Of a stretch of DNA of 64,000 nt, positions 25,567 to 34,234 are shown piece by piece (the first letter of the stretch is position 1; each line of letters starts with the position of its first letter). The stretch is from the NCBI GenBank assembly GCA_009788055.1, contig WQSG01000002.1, positions 1-64,000 of the forward strand, given 5' to 3'. The translations under genes and the position numbers were made by a program. The stretch is from Defluviitaleaceae bacterium. GTDB taxonomy: Bacteria; Bacillota; Clostridia; Lachnospirales; WQUN01. The notes beneath the pieces are model-generated. The model did no database searches. It saw only the letters and a list, made by a program, of their open reading frames with translations, and had not been told where the DNA came from.

Positions 25567-26052
25567 ATGGATAGAAACATTGTAAGTTGCGGCGGGGTTG
25601 TTATTTACAAAAACAGAGTCTTGGTTTTGTACAAAAACCAAAACGGACGCCACTTGGGTTGGGTAATGCCAAAGGGTAACATAGAGCAAGACGAAACCCA
25701 CAAACAAACCGCCCTGCGCGAAGTAAAAGAAGAAAGTGGCGTATCTGCCCGTATTTTGAAGTATCTGGGAAAAACGCAATATTCCTTCAAAGGCAACCCC
25801 GAACAAGAATTAATTTCAAAAACGGTTCACTGGTATCTGATGACCACAAACTCTTTTTACTGCAAGCCCCAAGCGGAAGAATTTTTCGCAGACGCAGGCT
25901 TTTACAAACAACACGAAGCATACCACCTACTAAAATTCCACGACGAAAGACAAATAATGCGGCGTGCCTTCACAGAATACTCAACCGAAGTTAAACGACT
26001 CAAAATAAAAAATACCGAAAGGACGAAAACAAAATGGACAACTGGAGATTAG
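25567..26052 (+). CDS. Nudix hydrolase
   Basis: A 161-residue protein with a complete Nudix box ('GNIEQDETHKQTALREVKEE' then SGV) that binds Mg and positions a diphosphate bond for hydrolysis. 'VVIYKNRVLVLYKNQNGRHLGWVMPKG' is typical of Ap4A- or diphosphoinositol-like hydrolases of the MutT superfamily. The substrate cannot be given. The C-terminus is lysine/arginine-rich and overlaps the next gene by 19 nt. Confidence 0.88.
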   Translation: MDRNIVSCGGVVIYKNRVLVLYKNQNGRHLGWVMPKGNIEQDETHKQTALREVKEESGVSARILKYLGKTQYSFKGNPEQELISKTVHWYLMTTNSFYCKPQAEEFFADAGFYKQHEAYHLLKFHDERQIMRRAFTEYSTEVKRLKIKNTERTKTKWTTGD

Positions 26053-26282
26053 CACAAAATCTTGAAGCAAGCGGCAGACGCGGCGTAATTGTTGGAGTCT
26101 GCATTGCAGTACTAATCATTTTTGCAGTAATCGCATTGGTAGTTGTAAAACTATGCCTACTGAAAAAACTTTGCGGCTGCGATTGCTGTTTAGACGAATT
26201 TGAAGACGACTACTACCTAGACTCCGACGATCCCGACGAAAACGGTTGCGCATACACCAGTGAAAAAGATTTTGTTCAATAG
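26034..26282 (+). CDS. Small single-pass membrane protein with Cys-rich juxtamembrane motif
   Basis: An 82-residue protein with one membrane helix (about residues 18-42), then 'LLKKLCGCDCCLDEF' (four Cys in six residues) and a very acidic tail ('DDYYLDSDDPDENG'). No family is recognised. The Cys cluster next to the membrane could bind metal or be acylated. AAAGGAC upstream of the ATG and overlap with the Nudix gene argue for a real, coupled gene. Confidence 0.65.
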   Translation: MDNWRLAQNLEASGRRGVIVGVCIAVLIIFAVIALVVVKLCLLKKLCGCDCCLDEFEDDYYLDSDDPDENGCAYTSEKDFVQ

Positions 26283-26294
26283 AGGTCGCATAGA

Positions 26295-26324
26295 ATTGCG
26301 CGGAATCCCCCGCGTAATTTTTTT
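26295..26324 (+). terminator. Terminator after the Nudix/small membrane protein pair
   Basis: ATTGCGCGG pairs with CCGCGTAAT (one G-U pair) and is followed by seven T residues. Confidence 0.75.
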
Positions 26325-26345
26325 GCATTTTTGCACAAAAAAGGC

Positions 26346-26374
26346 TTGTATAATATAATCCGCAATGATATAAT
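26346..26374 (+). promoter_or_regulatory. Promoter of tRNA-Arg
   Basis: TTGTAT (26346-26351) and TATAAT (26369-26374) with 17-nt spacing sit about 28 nt before the tRNA. Confidence 0.7.
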
Positions 26375-26401
26375 ACCCCTCGTTGCGAAACATACGCACC
26401 T

Positions 26402-26549
<148 letters not shown>

Positions 26550-27419
26550 CGCGGTTTTGCAAAATGCTGTAGTAGCTTGCCAAGTGAAGGTAACTTTCGG
26601 TTATTTTCAACTCCGAATGACCAAGCAGACGTGACAGGTCGTGGACGTCACCTAAGCCGTGAATTAAGAAATTTGTTGCGAAGGTGTGCCGAAGCAAATG
26701 CGCGTGCAAACGGTGGATGCCTGTTTGATTTTTTAAGCGGTTCATAAGCTGGATTATCCCCGCGGAGGTTAGCGGCGTTTCACGGGAGGACAAGAACAAC
26801 TTGCCGCCAATGGTGCTTCTTTCGTGGATGTAATCCGTCAGCGCGGTTTTGACCTTCTGCCCGATGGGGACTATGCGGCTTTTTCTGCCCTTGCCCGTCA
26901 CCTTTAAATATGCGTTTGCAAAATTTATATCTGCCGCGGAAACCCCTACCACTTCCGAGACGCGAAGACCGCAATCCAACATCAAACAGATAATCGCACG
27001 GTTGCGCCGAGCGAGGATATCATCACCGAAAACAGACAAAAGAAGTTCAATTTCGTCATCAGTTAAGATTTCAATTACGGGCTTTTCTGCCTTGGGAAGC
27101 TTCAATTTAAGATGTATCGGCTCAATGATAAAACCTTCCGCATAGCAATATGACAGAAATATTCGGATGTGCCGCATATAAGTTCGCACCGTGCGGCGGG
27201 TTAGCTTTTGACTTTTGTTTTCGCATTGGCGGCTACCAATGTGCAGCTGATATGATTGAACGTGCTTTAGTGTTAATTCGGTAGCGGAAGTTATTTCGTT
27301 TTTCTCAAGCCATGTGATAAACTGGCTTAAAAAGCCCTGATATCCGCGAATTGTCTTATCTGTGTTGCCTTTTAATCGCTGGTCGAGAATGAAAGAATCA
27401 AGGGCGTTGCACAGTGTCA

Positions 27420-27791
27420 TTACACTATTTTCTCGTGTTCATTAATTAATTTATGAACAGTACCCAACGACACCTTAAAATAATGCGCTGTACTTCTATA
27501 CGACGAACCACGGGAAACAAAATCCAATATCCGTTGCTTGTCGATATCAGATATTTTTGGCTTGCGACCAGCTCCACGTTCATTTTTTAATTTTTGAACA
27601 GGCGCGGGACTACCATAAGTTACGCGATTATTCCAAGATTCAACCCCAGACTTAAGTCCGCCAATAATAGCGTCTGTTTGGCAATAACATCCGGTGCAAC
27701 GGATAACATCATATGGTATTTTTGAACCGAAGCGGACAAACTCGGCTTCGCTTCCGCAAAACGGGCAAGGTAACAATATAAATTCGTGCAT
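27420..27791 (-). CDS. Zinc-ribbon and helix-turn-helix protein
   Basis: A 123-residue protein with two parts. Residues 1-55 hold a zinc ribbon ('LLPCPFCGSEAEF', then 'RCTGCYCQTD' and 'GVESWNNR') of the Lar restriction-alleviation type. Residues 70-123 are a resolvase-like helix-turn-helix ('GAGRKPKISDIDKQRILDFV', 'YRSTAHYFKVSLGTVHKLI'). It could be a regulator or a recombination directionality factor, since it overlaps the integrase by one codon. Both ideas are inferences. Confidence 0.75.
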   Translation of the reverse strand: MHEFILLPCPFCGSEAEFVRFGSKIPYDVIRCTGCYCQTDAIIGGLKSGVESWNNRVTYGSPAPVQKLKNERGAGRKPKISDIDKQRILDFVSRGSSYRSTAHYFKVSLGTVHKLINEHEKIV

Positions 27792-27809
27792 TTTTATCCC
27801 CCATGTTCA

Positions 27810-29492
27810 TTAATTAATTTCTGAACGCCATTCTTCCGACAACTCCGTTTCATCCGTTACCGTAAACCCTGTTTGATTATCTTCCACTCGGTTGTACAAG
27901 GATTTCAAACCATCACCAACACTTTTATATTCCTTATCGGCTTCCGCAGTTTTTTCCGCTAACCGTTTCTTGCGATTTTTCAAGACTTTTTCCTTCTTGG
28001 CTTTGGTCAAGATGTATTCAGCTATGGTTTTAGAATCTACTTCTTCCAAAATTTCGCCATGTTCACCAAGAACCATCATGCGGTGAGCTTGGTTGTCGGT
28101 TATGTCTGCCAGCACGTCGGAGAGGTCGGCAATGAAACACGTTTCAAGACGGTTTCCATAAACGGCATTTGATGCCAACGAATTAACCAACCGTTTCTGC
28201 ACAGCTTTTTTGTCCATTGCGCAGGAGTATTCTCTCAAAAGTTTTCCGTCAACTTTTTTTCCGTCATGCTTTGTATTGCGAAGCCGCTCCCACCACGGCA
28301 GAAATTTAAGTTCGCCGTCTTCCTTTTCGCCGCGATGAAACGACATGGTTTTGCTTGTAAGGTAGTTCAAAAAAATATCACGGTAATCAAGGATTTTGTA
28401 AACACGTTCCATGGGCTTTTTTATGTTTCCGCGCTCGGCAGTAAGCTGAAAACCATTTATGAAATTGTCGGAGTTGTAATAAAATTTGCGCTTGGTTTCA
28501 TATTCGATATTCAAAATATTTGTGACCTTGGGTAGGTATTCTGCAAGACGTTTAAATTCTGCAAGGGTTGTTTTAGGGCTTAAAAGCTTTGATTTATACA
28601 GCTCCACGCGCACGGGGTCTGTTCCGTGTTCGGCGTAAAATTCCACGCCGGCTTTGGCTAAATAATCCATGTTTTTGTGCGGAAATGCATATTCCATGCA
28701 GTATAAATCATAGTAGGATATTAGCCCTTTTTCGTGCCAAAGCTTGAAAAAGAAACCCTTGTAACCTTGTTCGATTACTTCCTTGACCTTGTTATAAATC
28801 CGCGCCAATACGTTATTGCTTCCACGCGAACCGTAGGCGAGATAATCGTCTATGTGAACAGTGCCGTCTTTTTCGTGTTTTATATCGCCGTTCCACTTGT
28901 ACTTGCTTAAATTCGTGTGCATATGCTTTACTTTCCCGCGAGAATCTTTTTTAATCAAATTTGAAATGTTTGAAATGGCATTCGTATGGAAGCAATAATC
29001 TATGCGGCTTTCCCTGCACCAAGACACGGTACAAGAGTATTCCGCAAGTAATGCTTCTACTTTGCTGAATGAATCTTCAAGCATTGCTTCAATATTTTTT
29101 GTCCATAATCCAAACGAACGGATTTGCACCACAAAGCGCGGGGTATCGTCATTGGGCAGGGTTTTGCAACAGAAAATATCGTAGTAATCGGGTTCGCCTA
29201 CGCAGTACCCATACGCGCTGTAGGATTTTAGCAAGTAGTATAAACCTTGTGAAAATTCGATAGGTTCATGTATTTTTATTGCTTCGGCTTTGCTCTCCTC
29301 CAGACCTTCAAGAAGGTTTTGCAAACCCGCGGGGATATCTTCTTTGCCGTCATTGGTAACAAAAACCGTATAGTAAATGTTATCTATGGTGCTTATGGTT
29401 TTTTCGCGCTTTAAGCCAAAGTACTGTTTTTGCAGGTCTTTAGGCAGTTCTTTGAAAAATTCGGAGCGGGTGGTTTCAATTAAATATCCCAT
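27810..29492 (-). CDS. Rolling-circle replication initiation protein (Rep_trans/RstA-like)
   Basis: A 560-residue protein expected to nick the phage replicative form and start rolling-circle replication. 'CRESRIDYCFHTNAI' (about 153-167), 'YGSRGSNNVLARIYNKVKEV' (about 217-236) and 'TDPVRVELYKS' (about 285) follow the order of conserved motifs in the Rep_trans/phage replication initiation superfamily. A lysine-rich coiled C-terminus follows (about 480-520). ATG 29492 has AAAGGGG five bases upstream. A perfect palindrome lies just before it (29513-29538). Length is large for the family; the C-terminal 150 residues are unassigned. Confidence 0.8.
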   Translation of the reverse strand: MGYLIETTRSEFFKELPKDLQKQYFGLKREKTISTIDNIYYTVFVTNDGKEDIPAGLQNLLEGLEESKAEAIKIHEPIEFSQGLYYLLKSYSAYGYCVGEPDYYDIFCCKTLPNDDTPRFVVQIRSFGLWTKNIEAMLEDSFSKVEALLAEYSCTVSWCRESRIDYCFHTNAISNISNLIKKDSRGKVKHMHTNLSKYKWNGDIKHEKDGTVHIDDYLAYGSRGSNNVLARIYNKVKEVIEQGYKGFFFKLWHEKGLISYYDLYCMEYAFPHKNMDYLAKAGVEFYAEHGTDPVRVELYKSKLLSPKTTLAEFKRLAEYLPKVTNILNIEYETKRKFYYNSDNFINGFQLTAERGNIKKPMERVYKILDYRDIFLNYLTSKTMSFHRGEKEDGELKFLPWWERLRNTKHDGKKVDGKLLREYSCAMDKKAVQKRLVNSLASNAVYGNRLETCFIADLSDVLADITDNQAHRMMVLGEHGEILEEVDSKTIAEYILTKAKKEKVLKNRKKRLAEKTAEADKEYKSVGDGLKSLYNRVEDNQTGFTVTDETELSEEWRSEIN

Positions 29493-29512
29493 ATTGACCC
29501 CTTTATATTTTT

Positions 29513-29538
29513 TGTGGTCAAAAGCCGATTTGACCACA
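29513..29538. promoter_or_regulatory. Perfect 10-bp palindrome upstream of the replication gene
   Basis: TGTGGTCAAA and TTTGACCACA flank a 6-nt spacer, 21 bases before the rep ATG. It is a good candidate for a Rep-binding/autoregulatory site or a nick-site hairpin. Confidence 0.6.
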
Positions 29539-29658
29539 TTTTATTTTTGCCGTTCAACCCGCATTATGTGGGGTTTTGTTGCCCGAAAATGTTAATTATT
29601 CGTGGGGCGTTGTACATACCTGCCCCCAACCTCCCCTGCGGTTCTAAATTTTGTCTCC

Positions 29659-29717
29659 AAAAAATAGTCCCGCCGCCGGACTACGCAAGCTCCGCCGTTC
29701 GGCGGAACTATTTTTTT
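29659..29717 (-). terminator. Large hairpin with T run after the Zot gene
   Basis: On the minus strand AAAATAGT plus CCGCCG-type arms form a long stem-loop right after the zot stop, ending in TTTTTT. It would end or reduce transcription of the morphogenesis module before rep. The A/T runs on both sides make it work in both directions. Confidence 0.75.
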
Positions 29718-29726
29718 ACAAACAAT

Positions 29727-30395
29727 TTATACTTGGTCGATTTTGGTTGTTATTACTTCGCGCCAATCATCGCGTTTTAGGTGGGCGTACTTCTCCAAGA
29801 CTTCAGTGAAAATGGTATAGCTATCGTAGATTTTGAAAAGGAATGCACGACCAAACATAAAACTTGTACTGATTTTATTATTTGTGCTTTTGATTGCCGC
29901 CCACTCTTCGCGATGCACGAACAGCGTTACAGGAAACCACCACAGCAAGTTAGAAACTTTGCGGTGCTTTACTTCTATTTCAATGAGTTTTACTATTACC
30001 TTATCCAAGAAAGATGAATGTTGGGTTAGCAGATAAATATTAAAACCCAAGTGGCGGTGCGATTGAAAAAACCACAGCCAATCTTTTCTGCCGGGTTGAT
30101 TCCATTCGCGGGAATTGAAAATAACTTGGCACTCGTCCAAAAAAACAAGGGTTTGACCTTCCTTGTCCTTTTCATGCATATTTACCATGTACATATACAG
30201 ATGTTCCGGCGTGATATCTTGAATAGATATTCTGATGTAGTCGCCGATGGGCTTCGCGCCGTCTTTGGATATGACATCTATGTTGATGGGGACGGTGCTT
30301 ATTACGTTTTGACCGCGAAGCAATGCGTCATGTATATCCCGCGCCATATGCACCGACTTGCCATTACCCGGTCCGCCTGTGTATACTTTTATCAT
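29727..30395 (-). CDS. zot: Zot/pI-type phage assembly ATPase
   Basis: A 222-residue inner-membrane assembly ATPase of filamentous phages. 'KVYTGGPGNGKSVHMARDI' contains Walker A (residues 7-14), 'TLVFLDECQVIF' is Walker B with D87/E88, and 'SHRHLGFNIYLLTQH' is the sensor region typical of Zot domains. The C-terminus is short, without the transmembrane plus periplasmic arm that Ff pI uses to contact the pIV secretin; that fits a host without an outer membrane. ATG 30395 overlaps the stop of the upstream gene (ATGA). The name Zot is historical and does not imply an enterotoxin here. Confidence 0.9.
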   Translation of the reverse strand: MIKVYTGGPGNGKSVHMARDIHDALLRGQNVISTVPINIDVISKDGAKPIGDYIRISIQDITPEHLYMYMVNMHEKDKEGQTLVFLDECQVIFNSREWNQPGRKDWLWFFQSHRHLGFNIYLLTQHSSFLDKVIVKLIEIEVKHRKVSNLLWWFPVTLFVHREEWAAIKSTNNKISTSFMFGRAFLFKIYDSYTIFTEVLEKYAHLKRDDWREVITTKIDQV

Positions 30396-30715
30396 TTGAT
30401 AATCCCCGACTTTCTTAAATAAATCATAAGAACATGAAAACCAATCATTGCTTGAAGCCACGCACCCAAGGCAGATAAAATAGGAACAACCGGAACAAAA
30501 AATGCTACATACCTAAAGTAAGGTATGGTGCTTACCATATTTGCAAGTAAGTTGACCGGAATACGCAAAGGGCTTCTTGGTAATAATCCTATAGCCCCTA
30601 GCCCAATGGACATGGTAGCCAGCATTATAACCGGAACTACCGCCTTAATTATGGCTTTACCCACCGCCGATGTAACAAGCCACAAGAAAAACGCTTTTAA
30701 TGCACCAAGAATCAT
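30392..30715 (-). CDS. pVI-like minor coat membrane protein
   Basis: A 107-residue very hydrophobic protein with three membrane segments (about 5-27, 28-45, 66-100), directly between the pIII-like gene and zot. That is the place of gene VI in Ff phages, whose product (DUF2523 in many inoviruses) caps the virion end together with pIII. Sequence similarity cannot be judged by eye; the assignment rests on size, topology and order. Coupled to zot by a 4-nt overlap. Confidence 0.72.
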   Translation of the reverse strand: MILGALKAFFLWLVTSAVGKAIIKAVVPVIMLATMSIGLGAIGLLPRSPLRIPVNLLANMVSTIPYFRYVAFFVPVVPILSALGAWLQAMIGFHVLMIYLRKSGIIK

Positions 30716-30729
30716 TATTTTTTACCTCC

Positions 30730-32793
30730 CTACCAAACTAAAAATTTTCGAGTAAGTGTCATCATTGTAAACATAAACATCACAAAGTTGCTTAACCGTA
30801 TTATTTGCACCATTGTAGCCCATTGAGGGTCGGCGAAATCCAATGTAAAAACGTGAACCAATCTTCCGCTACCGGAAGCACGGCAAGCAGGACATGAGCC
30901 AATAACCCAACATTCAGGAATACAAATATACAAATCACCGCTTGGTGCTTGCCAGCCAAGACCTTGCGAAAAATCAGGCATTGGTATATACAGTTCAAAA
31001 CGGGGTGCGACAGAAGAAAAAAACATGGGTTCTATCAGAAAATAATATTCTTCGGCTACATATCCTGTTTCTATATAATGAAAAAATACCGCACGTTCTT
31101 GCGTGGTTGCTCCCGCCATCTCGGCAGGCATTTGTCCAAGTAAAATGCTTATAATATCCACAAAATCGCGCGGTAGCGAAAACGGGAAATAATCCATCAG
31201 GTCTATGCGCAAGTCAAATTCAAAGGGCGAGATGTATATTTCATCCCAATAATCCGGCGGCGGCTGGTTTATTTTTTCTATTTCCCGTAAGATGTCTTCC
31301 AGCGGTCTTGTAAGACGTCCTAAATCAAAATCTTCAAGTATTCGGGTTTGTTGCTGAAGTTGGCGTTCTATTTCTCGAAGGTCACGGGGGGTTAGTCCGG
31401 GTTGGGGTTGCGGTGCGGGTGCTTCCTGCGGAAAGAACCAAGGTATGTTAGGGTTTCTTCTTCGTATTTCGTCGGCTTCTCTGCCGGGTACTATTACATC
31501 TTCCCATGTCATTTCTTCTAGTACGCGGCGGGCAAACTCGGGGAAGTGATCTGCGGGTATGTCCGGGAAAAATTCAGGGACTAATAACGGAAAGGCGGCC
31601 ATAGGCGCGGGTTCAGCATCCGCATCTGCGTCCGGGTTGTTAGCGCGTTCCCTAATTCTTTCCAAAACTTCCGTTACGTTGTTTAAGGCGTTTACAGGGT
31701 CGAGGGTTATACCGGGCGCGGATTGGTCAGGTTGCACCAGTGGGTATAAATCAACATAAATGAAAGAAACATTACCATGCCTAGTACGATAGGGTGATGA
31801 ACTAGCAGTAACATCACAGTGTGCAAGCATTAAACGACCATCAGAATATCGAATATAAAACCCTAACACGGCCCCAAAACCATTATTAGAAATATGGCGT
31901 GAATGGATTTGTTCACCGTTTCTTAAAACTCGTAAACTTGTGTTTGATGCCATGTAAATTGAGAAATAGTCACCATCTAATGTAAAACTACGCCTTAATC
32001 CGTGTTGTGTTATTGCCGCACGAAAATATGAATTGTCTAGTACATTCCAATTTGAAGAGGCTATTTGCAATACAGGCAAACCCGATATATGATATCCAAT
32101 AAACAATTGATGCGGGGGACGTTGCCCCGGGCGGTGCGGGCGCATATCCCAGTAATCGCGGTGGAAGAAATCAAAATAGCGCGGACAAAAATAATAGCCT
32201 TGGGAATACATTGTTTCCTCGGCTATATTCCGCCAACTGTGTATTAATGTTTCTATCCATGGCGCGTTTACGTTGTACAGCAACACAGGTACCATTGTTC
32301 CGGCTATCAGGCGATAACCCCAATGCGGCGGCTTTTGCGGCGGTTCATAGTCCGGGCGATTTGCGCGTCTTCGTGCGTTTTCTATATGATGTTGCATTTC
32401 AATGCTTGCGTTACGTATCTTTTCTTTTACTTCTGGGCAAATTACATCATCTCCCGCAGGGTTTGCATGATTCATAACATTTATAGGGTTTGCATGGCGA
32501 TGTGACCAGTCTTCAATCGGTGAATCATTCCATGTACGAGATATGCAAAAATTCGGCAAACAAGCCATCACCTCCCACCATGCGGGTTCACATATGCAAG
32601 TACTATTATTTTGCGGAATGCGTATACCGGACGCTATACCAATTACATCCAGCAATAAGTTTAAACCCTCTGCGGCTTTGGGTAGTACCGTTGCACTAGC
32701 ATGGGTTTGCACGGGCTGGAAAGACGAAAAAAACACAGCAATTACGGCTATCATCATGAAAATCCTTTGTAATTTTAATGGCTTGTCGTTCAC
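30730..32793 (-). CDS. pIII-like adsorption/minor coat protein
   Basis: A 687-residue protein with the architecture of pIII: signal peptide (about residues 1-34, positive n-region then 'FMMIAVIAVFFSSFQ'), a large extracellular part and a C-terminal membrane anchor ('LSNFVMFMFTMMTLT'). The ectodomain has paired cysteines near the start ('STCICEPAWWEVMACLPNFC') and near the anchor ('CIPECWVIGSCPACRA'). A proline- and glutamine-rich hinge ('APAPQPQPGLTPRDL') and a helical linker lie around 420-500. It is expected to bind the host receptor. GTG 32793 with AAGGGG 9 nt upstream is preferred; TTG 32802 is an alternative. Confidence 0.78.
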   Translation of the reverse strand: MNDKPLKLQRIFMMIAVIAVFFSSFQPVQTHASATVLPKAAEGLNLLLDVIGIASGIRIPQNNSTCICEPAWWEVMACLPNFCISRTWNDSPIEDWSHRHANPINVMNHANPAGDDVICPEVKEKIRNASIEMQHHIENARRRANRPDYEPPQKPPHWGYRLIAGTMVPVLLYNVNAPWIETLIHSWRNIAEETMYSQGYYFCPRYFDFFHRDYWDMRPHRPGQRPPHQLFIGYHISGLPVLQIASSNWNVLDNSYFRAAITQHGLRRSFTLDGDYFSIYMASNTSLRVLRNGEQIHSRHISNNGFGAVLGFYIRYSDGRLMLAHCDVTASSSPYRTRHGNVSFIYVDLYPLVQPDQSAPGITLDPVNALNNVTEVLERIRERANNPDADADAEPAPMAAFPLLVPEFFPDIPADHFPEFARRVLEEMTWEDVIVPGREADEIRRRNPNIPWFFPQEAPAPQPQPGLTPRDLREIERQLQQQTRILEDFDLGRLTRPLEDILREIEKINQPPPDYWDEIYISPFEFDLRIDLMDYFPFSLPRDFVDIISILLGQMPAEMAGATTQERAVFFHYIETGYVAEEYYFLIEPMFFSSVAPRFELYIPMPDFSQGLGWQAPSGDLYICIPECWVIGSCPACRASGSGRLVHVFTLDFADPQWATMVQIIRLSNFVMFMFTMMTLTRKFLVW

Positions 32794-32848
32794 CTTCTCC
32801 AACCCCTTCTATGTAAGTGGCGCGGAGCTCTTCGCGCCTGTGTGCTTC

Positions 32849-33046
32849 TTAGCGTCCGACCATTCTTTTGAAAGAACCTGTCATGATGCCTACTACTGCA
32901 AGCATACCGAGAATTCCCACTGCTACAGGTACAATTGCGGTTATAATAGCACCCGCGCCGCCTGCGATTTGCGGCAAAACTATTGCCATTTCGGCTGTTA
33001 ATGCGTCCGTCAAATCGCCAATGTGATTTGTTGCTGGTGGTGTCAT
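32849..33046 (-). CDS. Candidate major coat protein (pVIII-like)
   Basis: A 65-residue protein: a polar amphipathic N-terminus (about 1-22, 'NHIGDLTDALTAEMA'), a long Gly/Ala/Ile-rich hydrophobic helix (about 23-56) and a basic C-terminus ('GSFKRMVGR') that could contact DNA. This is the pVIII layout, and the position just before the pIII-like gene is that of gene VIII in Ff. Unlike Ff pVIII it has no recognisable cleavable signal peptide. The AGGAAGGAG ribosome binding site is the strongest in the element, fitting the most abundant virion protein. Confidence 0.72.
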   Translation of the reverse strand: MTPPATNHIGDLTDALTAEMAIVLPQIAGGAGAIITAIVPVAVGILGMLAVVGIMTGSFKRMVGR

Positions 33047-33063
33047 AATATCCCGTCTCCTTC

Positions 33064-33186
33064 CTATGGAAATTTAAATATATTCATTGCGGACGATATC
33101 GCCAAATTGAACAGAAATATTACTGTTCCGGCTACCGTTCCGCTAACGAATCCGGCTGCTACTACCTCGCCTACTGTGTTTATCAT
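33064..33186 (-). CDS. Tiny membrane protein, pVII/pIX-like
   Basis: A 40-residue protein with one hydrophobic helix ('VSGTVAGTVIFLFNLAI') and a short polar end. The ATG at 33186 shares one base with the upstream stop (TGATG), so it is translationally coupled. Size and location, two tiny membrane proteins just before the coat gene, match genes VII and IX of Ff, whose products cap the tip that leaves the cell first. It was chosen over a longer frame from 33264 because of the coupling and the GGGGG site. Confidence 0.62.
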   Translation of the reverse strand: MINTVGEVVAAGFVSGTVAGTVIFLFNLAISSAMNIFKFP

Positions 33187-33383
33187 CACTTTCGCCCCCA
33201 TAAAATCGCAAATATTGTTACTATGGACACTCCCAACCCGAATGCGTTTAGTCCTATAAGCCACAGTTGATTGGCTATTATTACTTCCGCAAATTGTAAA
33301 AACATTTCCTGTGTTACTGCGGGCGTGGGGATGGTTTCAGGGAGTAGCGCGGCAAGGGCTGTTCTTACTGCTAATTCGGTCAT
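33186..33383 (-). CDS. Small membrane protein, pVII/pIX-like
   Basis: A 65-residue protein with a helical, mildly polar first half ('MTELAVRTALAALLPETIP') and one membrane helix near the C-terminus ('LWLIGLNAFGLGVSIVTIFAIL') ending in GRK. It overlaps the candidate ssDNA-binding protein gene by 4 nt. It is probably a minor capsid protein of the virion tip by position. Confidence 0.66.
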   Translation of the reverse strand: MTELAVRTALAALLPETIPTPAVTQEMFLQFAEVIIANQLWLIGLNAFGLGVSIVTIFAILWGRK

Positions 33384-33730
33384 GCCTCTTTACCTTTTAC
33401 CGGGTGTAGTTCGGCGAGTGATACATATTCAAGGTTTATGGGCTGTATTTGCGCTTTTAGCTGGCGCGTTACCAGTTTCAGCGTTAATTCATACAGCGCG
33501 GGCGCGTGTTTTACCTTGGTTTGCAAATCTATCGGGAGTGTTACCTTTGACGGTTGAATCCCTAACGATATTTGTCCCCTTCCTCGCGCCGCCGCATCAT
33601 CTTCCGGAGTTAGCTTGTCCGTTGGAATGTAAAAAAGGGTTAAGCCGCTGTTGGTTTCGCCTGTTTTCTCGTCCGTCATTTTGTAAGTGGTCGCGGACAG
33701 CACAAGGCATTTTTGTTTGAACTCTTGCAT
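33380..33730 (-). CDS. Candidate pV-like single-stranded DNA-binding protein
   Basis: A 116-residue soluble beta-rich protein ('KCLVLSATTYKMTDEKTGET', 'SGLTLFYIPTD', 'VTLPIDLQTKVKHAPALYEL', 'INLEYVSLAEL'). Its size and position, early in the operon before the small coat genes, fit gene V, which coats phage ssDNA before export. The strand pattern is compatible with an OB fold. No specific family motif can be checked by eye. Confidence 0.62.
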   Translation of the reverse strand: MQEFKQKCLVLSATTYKMTDEKTGETNSGLTLFYIPTDKLTPEDDAAARGRGQISLGIQPSKVTLPIDLQTKVKHAPALYELTLKLVTRQLKAQIQPINLEYVSLAELHPVKGKEA

Positions 33731-33775
33731 TCTTTTTCTTCCTTTCCGTTTTGGATTTTATTTTGTAGTTCCGGG

Positions 33776-34234
33776 CTACCTTGGGGGCAGTGCTAAAAAT
33801 GGTGAAATGCTAAAATAATTTTGGTTTATTGCTCGTCTTGCATCGTTTATCGAAAAATCCAAATCATTTACGCCTATCCAAACGTAAAGTATTCTGTAAA
33901 AATCTATTGTTAATCGCACAGATGGAAAATTGGTTTGCGTTAAATACCACATTTCATGTGGAACACTTCCATCAAACTCATCTTCTATGAAATGCTGTAG
34001 CGAGTAACTAACCTGTAACATTAACTCTTGTTGCAGTTGATTCCTCGCAGGTCTTTCCACTATGCTTAAAATCACAGCACCGAATAAAAGGGCAAATACA
34101 AGAACTACAAAAGACCCCGTAAGCGAACAACCAAAACGCTTTCCTAATTTTTCACCTTTCATAAGTATAAAAAACACATACAGACCGGAAGCAAGTGTGA
34201 GAACACCCGCCACAATGATAATAATTAACTCCAT
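33776..34234 (-). CDS. Two-pass membrane protein of the provirus
   Basis: A 152-residue protein with two membrane helices (about 1-24 and 38-60) joined by a basic cytoplasmic loop ('KGEKLGKRFG'), and an 80-residue C-terminal domain outside ('SLQHFIEDEFDGSVPHEMWY', 'LTIDFYRILYVW'). No family is recognised. The position ahead of the capsid genes could suit assembly or superinfection control. Confidence 0.6.
   Translation of the reverse strand: MELIIIIVAGVLTLASGLYVFFILMKGEKLGKRFGCSLTGSFVVLVFALLFGAVILSIVERPARNQLQQELMLQVSYSLQHFIEDEFDGSVPHEMWYLTQTNFPSVRLTIDFYRILYVWIGVNDLDFSINDARRAINQNYFSISPFLALPPR

Noticed and set aside
29727..30395. Zot as a tight-junction toxin
   Set aside because: The family name comes from a Vibrio phage protein; the Walker motifs and position next to pIII/pVI-like genes point to the phage assembly ATPase.
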